Positions 16,789 to 26,600 of a stretch of DNA of 34,911 nt are shown here, in pieces; position 1 is the first letter of the stretch, and every line of letters begins with the position of its first letter. The notes beneath the pieces were generated by a model. It saw only the letters and a program-made list of their open reading frames with translations, was not told the origin of the DNA and searched no databases. The stretch is from Verrucomicrobiales bacterium (GTDB lineage Bacteria > Verrucomicrobiota > Verrucomicrobiia > Limisphaerales > CAIMTB01), in the NCBI GenBank assembly GCA_016795425.1, contig JAEUHG010000021.1:1-34911 (forward strand), given 5' to 3'. A program made the translations under genes and the position numbers.

Positions 16789-17544
16789 TCAGGTTTCCGT
16801 GGATGGCGTTGGAGTGACCGTCTCGGGGTGCGGCAGGCGTCGGTCGAGGGCTCGCCGGGCCAGTCGGGTCACGTAAAAGGTGACAACGGCGGTGGCGATC
16901 AGTCCGACGCCCAACAGGAGCCATTCCACCGGAGATTTGGCGCGGGGCTGCGTGAGCAGGGAGCCTGCGAGGGAGCCCAGGTAGACGTACCAGATGGTGG
17001 CCGGGAGCATTCCCACCCAGGAGGCTGCAACGAAGTGGGACAACGGAACTCGGGTGACACCGAATCCGAGGTTCAACAGGTTGAAAGGGAAGAGCGGGGA
17101 CAGGCGCGTCAGAAGCACGATCTTCCAACCCTCCTGCGCCGTTGCGTCCTGGATGGCGCGGAAGGCGGGCCAGGTGGTCAGGCGGCGTTCGACGCTGGCT
17201 CGTCCGAGGAACCGCGCGGCCAGGAACGCGGCCGCAGCCCCGAGAGTGGAGGCGATCGAGACATAGATCGACCCGGCGACGACGCCGAAAACGGCTCCGG
17301 CGGCGAGCGTCAGCGGGGACGCGGGCAGCAGCAGCAGGCAAGCCAGGATGTAGGTCAGCATGTAGAGCACCGGAGCCCAGGGGCCCCATCCTCGAATCCG
17401 GTCGATGATCCCGGCAAAATCGATTTGGTCACGGAGGGCGAAGAGGCAGCCAGCGACCAGGAGTGCCGCCACGACGAGCCGAACCCGGTGATGACTCGCG
17501 GAAGAACCAGGCTGCGATTCCGAGGTATGGGGGACGCGAGACAT
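16789..17544 (-). CDS. TVP38/TMEM64 (DedA-like, VTT domain) membrane protein
   Basis: 251 residues with about six hydrophobic segments. The VTT core shows L-L-L-P-A-S-P-L-T-L-A-A-G-A-V-F-G (75-91 region), then A-A-A-A-F-L-A-A-R-F-L-G-R. Next come R-L-S-P-L-F-P-F-N-L-L-N-L-G-F-G-V-T and the amphipathic S-H-F-V-A-A-S-W-V-G-M-L-P-A-T-I-W-Y. All are hallmarks of the TVP38/TMEM64 family, which relates to lipid scramblases and undecaprenyl-phosphate flippases; the exact cargo here is unknown. The C-terminal tail is rich in Thr and Pro. It shares strand and direction with the ABC exporter, 89 bases downstream, and diverges from the DUF805 gene across 153 bases. Confidence 0.92.
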   Translation of the reverse strand: MSRVPHTSESQPGSSASHHRVRLVVAALLVAGCLFALRDQIDFAGIIDRIRGWGPWAPVLYMLTYILACLLLLPASPLTLAAGAVFGVVAGSIYVSIASTLGAAAAFLAARFLGRASVERRLTTWPAFRAIQDATAQEGWKIVLLTRLSPLFPFNLLNLGFGVTRVPLSHFVAASWVGMLPATIWYVYLGSLAGSLLTQPRAKSPVEWLLLGVGLIATAVVTFYVTRLARRALDRRLPHPETVTPTPSTET

Positions 17545-17684
17545 CGCGGCGAGTCGGGCTTTTTTCTCGACGGTTCCCGGGAAGTCGGCGAAGCAGGCTT
17601 CCGGATCCCGGCGATACTGGTGATGTTCCGGGCTGAGCGCAACTGGGTGTCCAGGCGGGCGGCGGTGAACAAAACAACAGAAAG

Positions 17685-17692
17685 AAGGGGAG
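17685..17692 (+). promoter_or_regulatory. Ribosome binding site of the DUF805 gene
   Basis: AAGGGGAG lies five bases before the ATG at 17698. It is one of the few strong Shine-Dalgarno sites in the window and fixes the start of this small gene against a long in-frame upstream extension. Confidence 0.7.
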
Positions 17693-17697
17693 AACTT

Positions 17698-18057
17698 ATG
17701 AATTGGTATCTGTCAGTCTTGAGGAATTTCTCGAATTTTTCGGGGCGGGCTCGGCGCAAGGAGTATTGGATGTTTGCGCTTATCAACACCCTCATCAGCA
17801 TTCTTTTGCTGGTGGCGGACTACTTTGTGGGTACCTACAGCATCAAGCTGGGCATGGGTCTGCTGAATGGTCTCTACACTCTGGCGGTGATTGTGCCGGC
17901 CATTGCCGTTTCGGTTCGCCGTCTGCATGACACGGGACGCTCCGGTTGGTGGATCTTGATCTGTCTGGTCCCGTGCATTGGGCCGATCGTGCTGCTGGTT
18001 TTCGCCGTGATGGAAGGCAACCCGGGGCCCAACGCCTACGGACCGTCGCCCAAGTAG
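17698..18057 (+). CDS. DUF805 family small membrane protein
   Basis: 119 residues from the ATG at 17698. The open frame continues far upstream, but that part is antisense to the TVP38-like gene. The family signature G-R-A-R-R-K-E-Y-W (16-24) is present, then three or four hydrophobic helices, and the second signature S-V-R-R-L-H-D-T-G-R-S-G-W-W (residues 67-80), typical of DUF805 (YhaH/YhaI-like) inner-membrane proteins. The end G-N-P-G-P-N-A-Y-G-P-S-P is also standard for the family. Its function is not established; members are common and often stand-alone. It is followed by a 128-base gap to the convergent hybrid kinase gene. Confidence 0.94.
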   Translation: MNWYLSVLRNFSNFSGRARRKEYWMFALINTLISILLLVADYFVGTYSIKLGMGLLNGLYTLAVIVPAIAVSVRRLHDTGRSGWWILICLVPCIGPIVLLVFAVMEGNPGPNAYGPSPK

Positions 18058-18185
18058 GGGGCGACACGGCTTGCATCGGCGGCTCCCCGTGGGCGGCGCG
18101 CATTTCGGCCGGCCTCAAGTCTGTTGGTGAAGGATGTGCGGCAGTCGCCCTGCAAGGGAACACATCATCGTCGGCGAGGACTGGG

Positions 18186-20081
18186 TCAGGCGGGTGCGTC
18201 CAGGACCTGCCGTATGGCCCCCAGCAGCTGGGCAGCTGTGAACGGTTTGGCGAGCCAATGCATTCCGGCGTCGGCTTTGCCCGGCCCATTGCCGGACATG
18301 CATAAGAAGCGGGACTTGGCACCTCGTTGGCGGAGCGCCCGGATGAGATCGGGGCCCTCCATGCCTGGCATGTGGGTGTCTGTCAGGACCAAGTCGATAC
18401 TGGTATGGTGGGTGGCGTGAAGTGCCAGGGCCTCGGTCGCATTGCCGGCGGTAAGGACGTGGTAGCCGCAACTGATCAGGGCTTCGCGGAGGACTTCGCG
18501 GAGCGCCCGTTCGTCGTCAACGAGGAGAATCAGTTCGCCCCGGCCGGGCGGCATGGCGGGTGCTGCCTCGGGCTTCTTGCCGCCCGGAGCCACTTGGGAG
18601 GTTGCAGGCAGGAAGACGGTGAAGGTCGTGCCGCGACCCAATTCACTGGTGACATCGAGTCCGCCGCCATGACCGCGAATGATGGTCGCCACGGTGGCGA
18701 GGCCCAACCCAGTGCCGCGGCCTTGTTCCTTGGTCGTGAAAAACGGTTCGAAGATGCGGTTGATCAGCGCCGGAGGAATACCGAGGCCGGTGTCGCTGAT
18801 GGCGATGGCGACGAACGACTCCGAGGGTGCGTCGGGGGGAAGCCGCGGATTCCGGTCCTCCATGCGAACGACGAAGGCGCTCAAGGTGAGGTCGCCGCCT
18901 TTCGGCATGGCATCGCGGGCATTGACGCACAGGTTGAGAAACACCTGGTGCAATTGCACCGGGTCCGCCAGCACGTCCGGAAGCGGCGGCGTGTCCGTCA
19001 GGTGAACCTGGATGGTGCTGGGGAAGCTGTCGATGGCGTGGCGGGCGACTTCGGCGAGAAGGGGAGCGATGGGAAAGGGGCGGAGGGATACGGGGACGCC
19101 GCGGGCGAAGGAAAGCATTTGTTGAACGAGACCGGCGCCGCGGGCGGCGCTGGCTTTGACCAGGGAGATCAGGCGCCGACGATCCTCCTCGGATGCCTGG
19201 GATTCCAGGAGGTCGGTGGCCATCAGGATGGGGCTGAGAAGATTGTTAAGGTCATGAGCGATGCCGCTCGCCATGGATCCGAGACTTTCGAGGCGCTGGC
19301 TTCTGCGCAGTTGGTCCTCGAGGCTCTTGGTCGCGGTGATGTCCGAATTGATCTCGAGGATGGCGCGCGGCTGGCCGTCGGGATGGCGCAACAGGGTCCG
19401 CCGGCAGCTCAGGGTGAGGGTCTCTCCCGATCGTGTCGTCTGGCGGATTTCTCCGTTCCATTCACCGTGCCGAACCAGGATCGAAATCAGCTGGGATCGT
19501 GACATCGAGCCGGTGAGATCGAGCAGGTGGCTGGCATGCCGACCCATGGCCTCTGCGGTGGACCATCCGTAAAGACGTTCGGCGGACCGGTTCCAAAACG
19601 TGATCCGGCCCTCCATGTCCTGGACAATGATGGCATCGTTGGCCTGGTCGAGCAGGGCGGCTTGCTCGCGCACACGATCCTCCGCGCGACGTCGTTCAAT
19701 CCGCTCCTGTGCGTGTCGAACGGCATTGCGAACCGCGGTTGGCAGTCGGTCGAGCCGGTCCTTGATGATATAATCCACGGCGCCTCGGCGGATGGAATCG
19801 ACGGCCACTTCCTCGCCGATGGTGCCGGAGACGAAAATGAACGCCGTATCGGGACGAAGGGCGCGCGACAACTCGAGGGCGGAGAGTCCATCAAAGGACG
19901 GCAACGTGAAGTCGGAGATGACCAGGTCGAACTCCTGCCTCGACAAGGCATCGTGAAAATCGGGGCGATTGTCGACGCGCAGGATCCGGCAGTCGACGCC
20001 GTCCGCGGCGAGCAGGGCTCGCACGAGTTCGGCGTCGCGCGGATCGTCTTCGAGGTGGAGGATGCGAAGGCTGCCTCTCAA
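18186..20081 (-). CDS. Soluble hybrid histidine kinase (REC-PAS-HisKA-HATPase-REC)
   Basis: 631 residues, no membrane segment. An N-terminal receiver (5-125) has acidic E11-D12-D13 and phospho-acceptor D57 (V-I-S-D-F-T-L-P). A PAS domain follows at about 140-255 (A-I-I-V-Q-D-M-E-G-R-I-T-F-W-N). The dimerisation helix carries H276 (G-I-A-H-D-L-N-N). The ATPase domain has N-box N387, G1 D-T-G-L-G-I-P, F-box F-E-P-F-F-T-T-K and G2 G-T-G-L-G-L-A. A C-terminal receiver has D521-D522 and D568 (L-T-D-T-H-M-P-G). All catalytic residues are present. The start is TTG at 20081, overlapping the stop of the upstream regulator gene in TTGA, so translation is coupled. The N-terminal receiver suggests it takes phosphate from, or is tuned by, an upstream component. 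The output is unknown; no DNA-binding domain is present. Confidence 0.93.
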   Translation of the reverse strand: MRGSLRILHLEDDPRDAELVRALLAADGVDCRILRVDNRPDFHDALSRQEFDLVISDFTLPSFDGLSALELSRALRPDTAFIFVSGTIGEEVAVDSIRRGAVDYIIKDRLDRLPTAVRNAVRHAQERIERRRAEDRVREQAALLDQANDAIIVQDMEGRITFWNRSAERLYGWSTAEAMGRHASHLLDLTGSMSRSQLISILVRHGEWNGEIRQTTRSGETLTLSCRRTLLRHPDGQPRAILEINSDITATKSLEDQLRRSQRLESLGSMASGIAHDLNNLLSPILMATDLLESQASEEDRRRLISLVKASAARGAGLVQQMLSFARGVPVSLRPFPIAPLLAEVARHAIDSFPSTIQVHLTDTPPLPDVLADPVQLHQVFLNLCVNARDAMPKGGDLTLSAFVVRMEDRNPRLPPDAPSESFVAIAISDTGLGIPPALINRIFEPFFTTKEQGRGTGLGLATVATIIRGHGGGLDVTSELGRGTTFTVFLPATSQVAPGGKKPEAAPAMPPGRGELILLVDDERALREVLREALISCGYHVLTAGNATEALALHATHHTSIDLVLTDTHMPGMEGPDLIRALRQRGAKSRFLCMSGNGPGKADAGMHWLAKPFTAAQLLGAIRQVLDAPA

Positions 20082-20581
20082 GTCGGGTCTTCAGGGTTGG
20101 CAGATGCAGGTGGAGGTGCAGGTGCGGTTGCGGGTCGGGAGGATGGCGGCGGCTCATTGATGAGGGCCCAGAAGCAGCCCAGGGTCCGAACGGCATCGAC
20201 GAATTGTTGGAAATCCACCGGCTTGACCACGTACGCGTTGGCGCCGAGGGCATAGCTCCGGATCAGGTCAATTTCTTCGCGCGACGACGTCAGCATGACG
20301 ATGGGAAGAGATTTGAGGGATGGATCTGCTTTGACCCGTCGCAGGACTTCCAGGCCGTCGACCTTCGGCATCTTGAGGTCGAGCAACAGGACGACCGGCA
20401 GCCCTTCAGGTCGATCGCGATACGCTTCCTTGCGGTACAAATAATCCAGGGCCTCCTGTCCGTCGCGAACCACGATGACTTCGTTGGCAAGGTGGTGCTC
20501 TTCCAGAGCCGCGAGAGTCAGTTCGACATCCTCACGGTGGTCCTCCGCCATGAGGATGCGTTTGAGTTGGGGCGTCGGCAT
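20078..20581 (-). CDS. Single-domain response regulator (Rcp1-like)
   Basis: 167 residues from the ATG at 20581 (M-P-T-P-Q-L-K-R-I-L-M-A-E-D). One receiver domain only: acidic E13-D14, phospho-acceptor D68 in L-L-L-D-L-K-M-P, the switch T98-S99 and K120 in V-V-K-P-V. The insertion D-Y-L-Y-R-K-E-A-Y-R-D-R-P at 46-58 is typical of the Rcp1 type that partners phytochrome-like kinases. A Pro/Ala/Ser-rich tail follows residue 142. With no output domain it likely acts as a phosphate shuttle or by protein contact. It sits between a membrane kinase and a hybrid kinase in one operon: 90 bases after the first, overlapping the second by four bases. Confidence 0.94.
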   Translation of the reverse strand: MPTPQLKRILMAEDHREDVELTLAALEEHHLANEVIVVRDGQEALDYLYRKEAYRDRPEGLPVVLLLDLKMPKVDGLEVLRRVKADPSLKSLPIVMLTSSREEIDLIRSYALGANAYVVKPVDFQQFVDAVRTLGCFWALINEPPPSSRPATAPAPPPASANPEDPT

Positions 20582-20671
20582 AGAGCATATCGTCGACCGC
20601 ACTGCGGGGGGTCCTTGAGTTCCCCCGACCTGAATTCCTCTAGCTGACGGAGGGATCTGCGTAAAACACAA

Positions 20672-22591
20672 TTACCCATACGACGGAGGTTGGGGATCGA
20701 TGGTCGGAGTCGGTGGGGCGGCGTGATTGGCCGCGGGTGCGGACGCGACATTGGGCGTGGAGGTTTCGGTCTGCCGCGGCAGGGTGAAATAGAACGTCGC
20801 ACCCTGGTCGACGGCCGATTCCGCCCAGACTCTGCCGCCGTGCCGCACAATGATGCGGCGGACATTGGCGAGGCCAATGCCAGTCCCTTCGAATTCCTCG
20901 GCACGATGAAGGCGCTGGAATACGCCAAAGAGTTTGTGGACGTATTTCATGTCGAAGCCGGTGCCATTATCCTGAACGGCGAACTCGAACTCGTTCGGGA
21001 GTGGCTGGGTGCATCGGATCTGGATGCAGGCATCGGCCCGGAGGCGCGTGTACTTGATGGCGTTGGATAGGAGGTTCAACCAGACCTGCTTGATGAGCGC
21101 CGGGTCGGCGGTGACTTCGGGCAGGGGATCAATCCGCCAGGTAATGGCGCGAGGCGGGATGTCGCCGGCGAGTTCAGCCAGGGCGGCGTCGACGACGGTC
21201 GCCATGGGGAACTGCTCCTTCTCCAGGTCTTTGCGGCCCATTCGCGAGAATTCGAGCAGGTCATCGATCAGCCGGCCCATGCGTTTGGCGGCATCGGCAA
21301 TAACCCCGAGATAGCGCCGGCCTGATTCGCTGAGTGTCGACGTGCCGTCGCGCTGCAGCATGCTGACGAAGCCATCGATATGTCGCAGGGGTGCGCGCAG
21401 GTCGTGGGACACCGAGTAGGAAAAGGATTCGAGTTCGCGATTGGACTGTTCCAATTGCCGGGTGCGCTCGGCTATGCGGTCCTCCAGGGAACTGTTGAGT
21501 CGGCGGATCTCCTCTTCCGATTGAAGGGAGGCGAGGCGCTGGCGTTGCAGGCTCTCCGCCATGGTGTCAAAGGCCTCGACATACTCGCGCAGGTCGGCTG
21601 GCACGCGGGCCATGCCGGTGCGCGCGTTCCAATCGCCCTGGGCCAGGCGCTCGGCCGCGCGGGTGACCTGGCGGATTGGGCGGAGAATCGCCGAATCGGC
21701 ATAGGCTCGAGCCACCAGCATCGCCGCCAGCGTGACGCCGGCAAGAATCAGGAGGTTGCGAATCAGTGCGGCGCTTATTTCCTGGAAGGCGGCGGAGACG
21801 GGTATGCCTACGACCACCCGAAGCTTCGGGCCGCCCAGTCCGCGGATGTCCGTGAAGGTGACGAGCCGAGTGGTTCCTTCGGTGTCGGTGTGCATGCGGA
21901 CCTCCGAGGGTCGGTCCTTCACGAACTGCAGAAGGTCGGTGACCGCGGATGCCGAAGAGCCACCCGGCGCCGGCGGCGGACGCTGGGCGAGAAGTTGACC
22001 GGCGTCGTCGAAGACTTGGAGGACACCCCCCTCGGGCAGTTGAGAATTGGCCGCGGTACGATGGAGCGTCTCGTGATCAATGACGGCAAAGAGGATGCGG
22101 ACGAGGCGTCCGCCGGTGTCGAAGACAGGATGGGCGCAGACGAGGCCGGCCTTGCGCGAGGCGGTGCCGGGTCGGAGTTGGCCGATGACGAAATCCTTAT
22201 GCCGCCGGAGGCGTTCCACGTGCGGTGCCTCCGCGAAGGCGGGATCGGGAAGGTGGCCGAAGCTCGACGACACGAGGGCGCCGTTGGTTTCCTGGAGGCC
22301 GAAGTCCGCATAGTCAGTGTAGACCTTCAGCAGGTTGGCGAAGAAGGCGTCGAAGGTGGCGATGTTGGTGCCCCGGGCCTCCGGCAACCGCGCCATAGCC
22401 GCCAGGTGTTGACGCGCGGAATCGATGGTGCCGCGTTGGTCAGCCGCCGCGAGTTGGGCTAGACGGGAGGCATCCGCCTGGATGCGCAGAGATTCCAACC
22501 GTCGAAGTTCGAGATTGCCACGCACGGCAAGCACCAGCGCCGGAATGATCGGCACCATAACCAGCAGGAGCAGGCGCGTGCGCAATCCCAT
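20672..22591 (-). CDS. Membrane sensor histidine kinase with extracytoplasmic domain and HAMP
   Basis: 639 residues. Helix 1 (about 6-23) and helix 2 (about 274-296) enclose a 250-residue extracytoplasmic sensor with the look of a dCache-type domain (Y-T-D-Y-A-D-F-G-L-Q, G-R-L-V-R-I-L-F-A-V-I-D); its ligand is unknown. A HAMP linker (about 297-350, L-R-P-I-R-Q-V-T) and a coiled segment (355-390) lead to the HisKA helix with H396 (V-S-H-D-L-R-A-P-L-R-H-I-D-G-F). This is the form seen in phytochrome-like kinases that signal to Rcp1-type regulators. The ATPase domain has N510, G1 D-N-G-T-G-F and G2 G-T-G-I-G-L-A. The tail after 607 is Pro/Ala/Thr-rich. It is the first gene of a three-gene signalling operon. 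Confidence 0.94.
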   Translation of the reverse strand: MGLRTRLLLLVMVPIIPALVLAVRGNLELRRLESLRIQADASRLAQLAAADQRGTIDSARQHLAAMARLPEARGTNIATFDAFFANLLKVYTDYADFGLQETNGALVSSSFGHLPDPAFAEAPHVERLRRHKDFVIGQLRPGTASRKAGLVCAHPVFDTGGRLVRILFAVIDHETLHRTAANSQLPEGGVLQVFDDAGQLLAQRPPPAPGGSSASAVTDLLQFVKDRPSEVRMHTDTEGTTRLVTFTDIRGLGGPKLRVVVGIPVSAAFQEISAALIRNLLILAGVTLAAMLVARAYADSAILRPIRQVTRAAERLAQGDWNARTGMARVPADLREYVEAFDTMAESLQRQRLASLQSEEEIRRLNSSLEDRIAERTRQLEQSNRELESFSYSVSHDLRAPLRHIDGFVSMLQRDGTSTLSESGRRYLGVIADAAKRMGRLIDDLLEFSRMGRKDLEKEQFPMATVVDAALAELAGDIPPRAITWRIDPLPEVTADPALIKQVWLNLLSNAIKYTRLRADACIQIRCTQPLPNEFEFAVQDNGTGFDMKYVHKLFGVFQRLHRAEEFEGTGIGLANVRRIIVRHGGRVWAESAVDQGATFYFTLPRQTETSTPNVASAPAANHAAPPTPTIDPQPPSYG

Positions 22592-22797
22592 GGTTCAACC
22601 GGGGCGCGGTGCCGCGATGAGTCGGGCGCGGCCACCTTCGTCGACGGTCTCTTATCGTGGGCCGGGCGCGCGTGGCTGGTCGAACGCAAAGATCCCTAGG
22701 GCACGCGTGGGGTTGGACGGCGCGAGATGTTGGGAATATCGATGGTGGCGGCTCGTCGTTGTCTTGGATCAGCGGAGTGTGTTAGTTCTGGCGAAGG

Positions 22798-23478
22798 ATG
22801 TTCCTGACTTCCGGCGAACACCGTAACCTGTCCGACGGCCCCAATGCCGAGCCGCTGCGCGTCGCACCCTGGCTTTCCCGACGCGGTTTCTTTCGACGTG
22901 TGATCCTGGCCGGAGCCGGCCTTGGCGTGGCGACCGAGGCGATGTCGAGTCAGGCGCGAACGAAGGGATCGGGTTCAATCCGCTGGACTCGCCAGGTTCG
23001 CGCGGTGACCCGGACGCTGCGAATTCCGCGGGGGCGATGGAAATGGATCATCGCCCATCATAGCGGAGTCGCGCAGGGCAACGCGGCGATTTACGGCAAG
23101 GCCCATCGCCAGCGCGGCATGGAGAACGGGCTGGCGTACCATTTCTTGATCGGCAACGGCGTGGATTCGGACGACGGCGAAATTGAGATCGGAACGCGTT
23201 GGAGGAAGCAGATCGGTGGAGGACACGTTCGCCAGTTCGACATGAACGAGGTGGCCATCGGGATCTGTCTGGTCGGTAATTTTCAGCAGAATTCGCCGAC
23301 TCCGCGGCAGCTCATGGCATTTCGCGAGTTGGTGGATTACCTGCGGTCGGAAGTGGTCGGAGCAAAGATCCGGTTCGCCGTCCATCGTGAGATCGATCCG
23401 GGACACACGGCATGTCCGGGGCGTTGGTTTCCCACCGAGGAAATGCACCGACGATACGGGGCCCTGAGGAAGGGGTGA
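22798..23478 (+). CDS. N-acetylmuramoyl-L-alanine amidase / PGRP-domain protein with twin-arginine leader
   Basis: 226 residues. Residues 27-45 (S-R-R-G-F-F-R-R then a hydrophobic stretch ending A-T-E-A) form a Tat-type leader, giving export in a folded state (inference). The amidase_2/PGRP domain covers about 80-220. W-I-I-A-H-H-S-G (H87, H88) and H196 and C206 in H-R-E-I-D-P-G-H-T-A-C-P-G supply the zinc ligands expected for this zinc-dependent family. Y-H-F-L-I-G and G-I-C-L-V-G-N-F are core strands. The enzyme would cleave the amide between MurNAc and the stem peptide in cell-wall turnover. The ATG at 22798 is directly abutted by GAAGG, too close for an ideal ribosome site, so the exact start is uncertain. 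It is a single gene, convergent with the glycosidase-like gene. Confidence 0.92.
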   Translation: MFLTSGEHRNLSDGPNAEPLRVAPWLSRRGFFRRVILAGAGLGVATEAMSSQARTKGSGSIRWTRQVRAVTRTLRIPRGRWKWIIAHHSGVAQGNAAIYGKAHRQRGMENGLAYHFLIGNGVDSDDGEIEIGTRWRKQIGGGHVRQFDMNEVAIGICLVGNFQQNSPTPRQLMAFRELVDYLRSEVVGAKIRFAVHREIDPGHTACPGRWFPTEEMHRRYGALRKG

Positions 23479-23549
23479 GAGTGATTCGTGGAGCCCCTGC
23501 GAGAATGCGAATGACCTCGCGAATTGGGTTCATCAACCGGGACGGCATT

Positions 23550-23572
23550 GCCCTGTCGCAGCGCCACAGGGC
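23550..23572. repeat. 7-base-stem hairpin between convergent genes
   Basis: GCCCTGT and ACAGGGC flank the loop CGCAGCGCC. It lies between the 3' ends of the amidase and glycosidase-like genes. It could serve as a transcription end for either strand, but there is no T-run. It shares CCTGTCGCAGCGC with a site near 34818. Confidence 0.5.
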
Positions 23573-23606
23573 CTGCCTGAATTGGAAATGCATCCAGTCA
23601 GTTGGC

Positions 23607-23627
23607 CCTCGTCGCGCTGCGACGAGG
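23607..23627. repeat. 9-base-stem perfect hairpin between convergent genes
   Basis: CCTCGTCGC and GCGACGAGG flank a three-base loop (GCT). Its core GTCGCGCTGCGAC is the exact reverse complement of a 13-base stretch at 34821-34833. It could terminate transcription in both directions, or be a REP-like element; no T-run follows on either strand. Confidence 0.55.
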
Positions 23628-23652
23628 TGCGCTGGGTGGCAAATCATGCCGT

Positions 23653-26600
23653 TCACGGAGTGCGCAGTCGGAAGAAGCGTGGATCGCCTGCGGGTTCAAG
23701 GGTCCACGCGAGTCGCGCGTTCTCCGTGACCGGTACAAGATCCGCGGTGAACCAAACGGGGGTAGCATCGAGCCGGGGTGTGCTTTCCAGAATCCAACTC
23801 GAGCCAGCCGGTGACCGAAGCACGATCGAGCCGTTGGCGAGACGTGAGAACTCCAGGCGTGGTGGGAGGGGCTGACTCGACGGAGCCACCGCAGTGAAGG
23901 AATCCCCGAAGCGAAGGTCGTCGATCGAAGTCTGGCGCGACTCGTCACCGCCGTAGAACGCCACCGTTCGAAACCGCAGGTTGGCGTTGGTGATGGCGAG
24001 AAAGGCGTCGGGTGCTGGTGGAATTCCGGTCAGGATGGCGTTGGTCGGTTGGACCCAGAGACTGACGCGGTCGATGGCGCCGAACTGGAAGCGGATGACG
24101 AGCAGGACGGGTGCGCCGGGAACGACAGGCACCAAAGTGCGTGCCTCCGTCCAGTCTGCGGCGGCGCCTTCGCGTGTGCGGAGAGCCCAGAATCTGGGGG
24201 CCGCGCCGCCGGCGAATCCGGCGGCGACCTGCCAGGCCGGGTGTTCCTGGGCAAAGGTGCTCGGGCTGAAAGCCACGAGCGCTGGATGCCCGTTGTTGAT
24301 CTCCTTCCGTAGGAGTGTGCTGAACCAAAGGGCCGATCCGCTTCGTCCCACCATCGGCGGTTCGGTGTCGGGAATTCTCCACTCGGCGAGGGCATTCCGG
24401 ACGTCGAGGGCGCGGCCGGCGGTTCGGTAGCGGAAGCCGCCTTGGGCATAGGTGCCGCCACTGGCTTGAAAGCCCGCAAGCGTCAGCGGCGTGAGATTCT
24501 CCAGGCGATGGCCTTCAGCCAGGTCGGCAGGATTGAAGTCTTGAACCTGCCAGCCGCCCGCCCATCCAAATCCCGTTTCGAGTTGATGCAGGCGCGCGGG
24601 GTGCGGCGCGGCGTCGGGGGCGATCTCGAAGCCATCCCAAACGACGACTCGGTTCGTGGGCGGTCGGGGAGTGTAATGGACCTCGACCTCATCGGACCGA
24701 CTTTCGAGGTTGGGTGTCTGTGCGTTGACGGCCACGACGCGGCCCGAGGGAAGATGGATGCCGACGGTTCCTGGGCCCTCCATGCCGGACACGCTCACTT
24801 CGAAAAGGGTGGCGAGGCCGAGTTCGGGATCCACCGGATCAAGGAGAACTTCACGGCCCACGAAAGGGGCCGTGCCCAGGACCTCGATGTCCTCGGGTTC
24901 GAGGCCGGTGATTGCGCGATCGAAGCCAATCCGGAATCTAAGAATGGCGTCGGATGAATCACGAGCCTGTCCCGGAGATCGCGACAGCACGGCCCGTGGG
25001 GCTGGCGGAGATTGGCTCCGACGTGTGCCGCTGAAGACCAGGGCCTGGATGTTTCCCGGATCCACGGTGACTTCGAGACTGGAGCGTCCGTCCTCCGATG
25101 GCGCGAGCGGCTGAGTGAGGTTCTCGGGACCGGACTCGCGGATGTGATAAGCGAAGAGGTTGTTGGTGCGTGGATCGCCGGCGAGTCGGTAGCGGGTGAC
25201 TTCGGTGGCGGAATCGAAGGGCAGATCGAGACGCGTCGTGATGGCCTGAGTCAATGACCGCGAGAGAAGGAGAAGGGCATAGCGGTCGCCGTTCCGGAAG
25301 GCGTACGGCTGCAGCAGGGGAATATTGCGGACGTAGAGGTTGTCCTCGGGCCGGAGAACATCGGTCGCGGGGCAGCGCAAAATCTGGGCATCCACCATGG
25401 GACCGGAAGCATGGCGGTTGCGCATTTGAAGCGCGCTCCAGCTTGGGTACGGATGGCCGCCATTGGCGACCAGCGCGTGGCTGGTCCAGTTGAAGCCGTA
25501 GGCAAACGTGAAGTAATTCTGCGCGGCGTACCCGTGGAGCGAGTTCCACAGAAGCATATCGAGGGTGCAAACACCCGCCGCGAGGGATTTGCCATACTGC
25601 TGTTCCACCAGAATGAATGGGCGACCGCCATTGGGAAGGGAGTAGCCGGGGCCGGATTCATAGACCATCAGTTGGTACGGCCGACCTTCCGCGGTCATCT
25701 GGTCCCGGGTACGAACATGGCGCCGGTGAAAACGCTGCTGATCATAAGCGGCGTACAGCAACGTGTCCTGGAATCCGACGTCGGTGAGATTCGTGCCGCC
25801 AATGAACTGGCCGCGCTCCCAGCCCCCAATGTAGGCCGTGGTGTCGACCGCCGTTGCTGACGGTGATTGCGTCCTGGCGGCCTGCCCGAATCCATCGGGC
25901 TCCGGCGCGAGCGTCCAGCCGTTCAGCACCAGATCGAACTTCGCCGGGAGCCACCACGGCGAGGCCTGGGCCTTGGCGAAGAAGTATTCGGCGAATCGAC
26001 CGTAGGTGATCGAATCGAAGGCGTACGGCGCGAAGAGGAAGTTCCAGGCTTCATTGCAGTACTCGAGACGGATGCGATCGAAGGCATCGGTCCATGGCGC
26101 GGCGCGTCCCTGGGCATGACGCCGGGCGGCCCAGGGCTTGGTGGCTGGTGAGTCGATTGCCGGATCGTACGGCGCCGCGAGGTACTCGATCAGTTGCGGC
26201 CATTCCTCTTCGGTGATTTGTCCGCCAACCACCAGCCAAGGCCGGCCGCCGGCCGCCTCCGCGACGCGCAGGAACGACGGCAGCTTGTTCTCGGTCATGG
26301 CGTGAGCGCCGTTGTCCAAACTCCAGCCAATGCTCGTGGTCGAGGGTTCGTCGGTCCACGTTTCGAGAGACTGCGAGCGGCTGAAGGCGCCGAACGTGCG
26401 CATCGAGCCGATGGCGAATTCGCGCAAGGCTTCGACTTGGCGCGGATCCGGGGCGAACCATTCGTAACTGGTTTCGTGAAACGACAGGTTGTCGATCCAC
26501 ACCGTGCCCGGTCCCTGAAAGCGAACCTGGAAGACGCTCACCACCCCGGTGCCTGGCCAGGGCGGCGCGACGTAGTCGGTGACGAACTCCTGCCAGGCCT

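Noticed and set aside
16708..17697. 330-codon extension upstream of the DUF805 gene
   Set aside because: Antisense to the TVP38-like gene; the strong ribosome binding site at 17685-17692 marks the real start.
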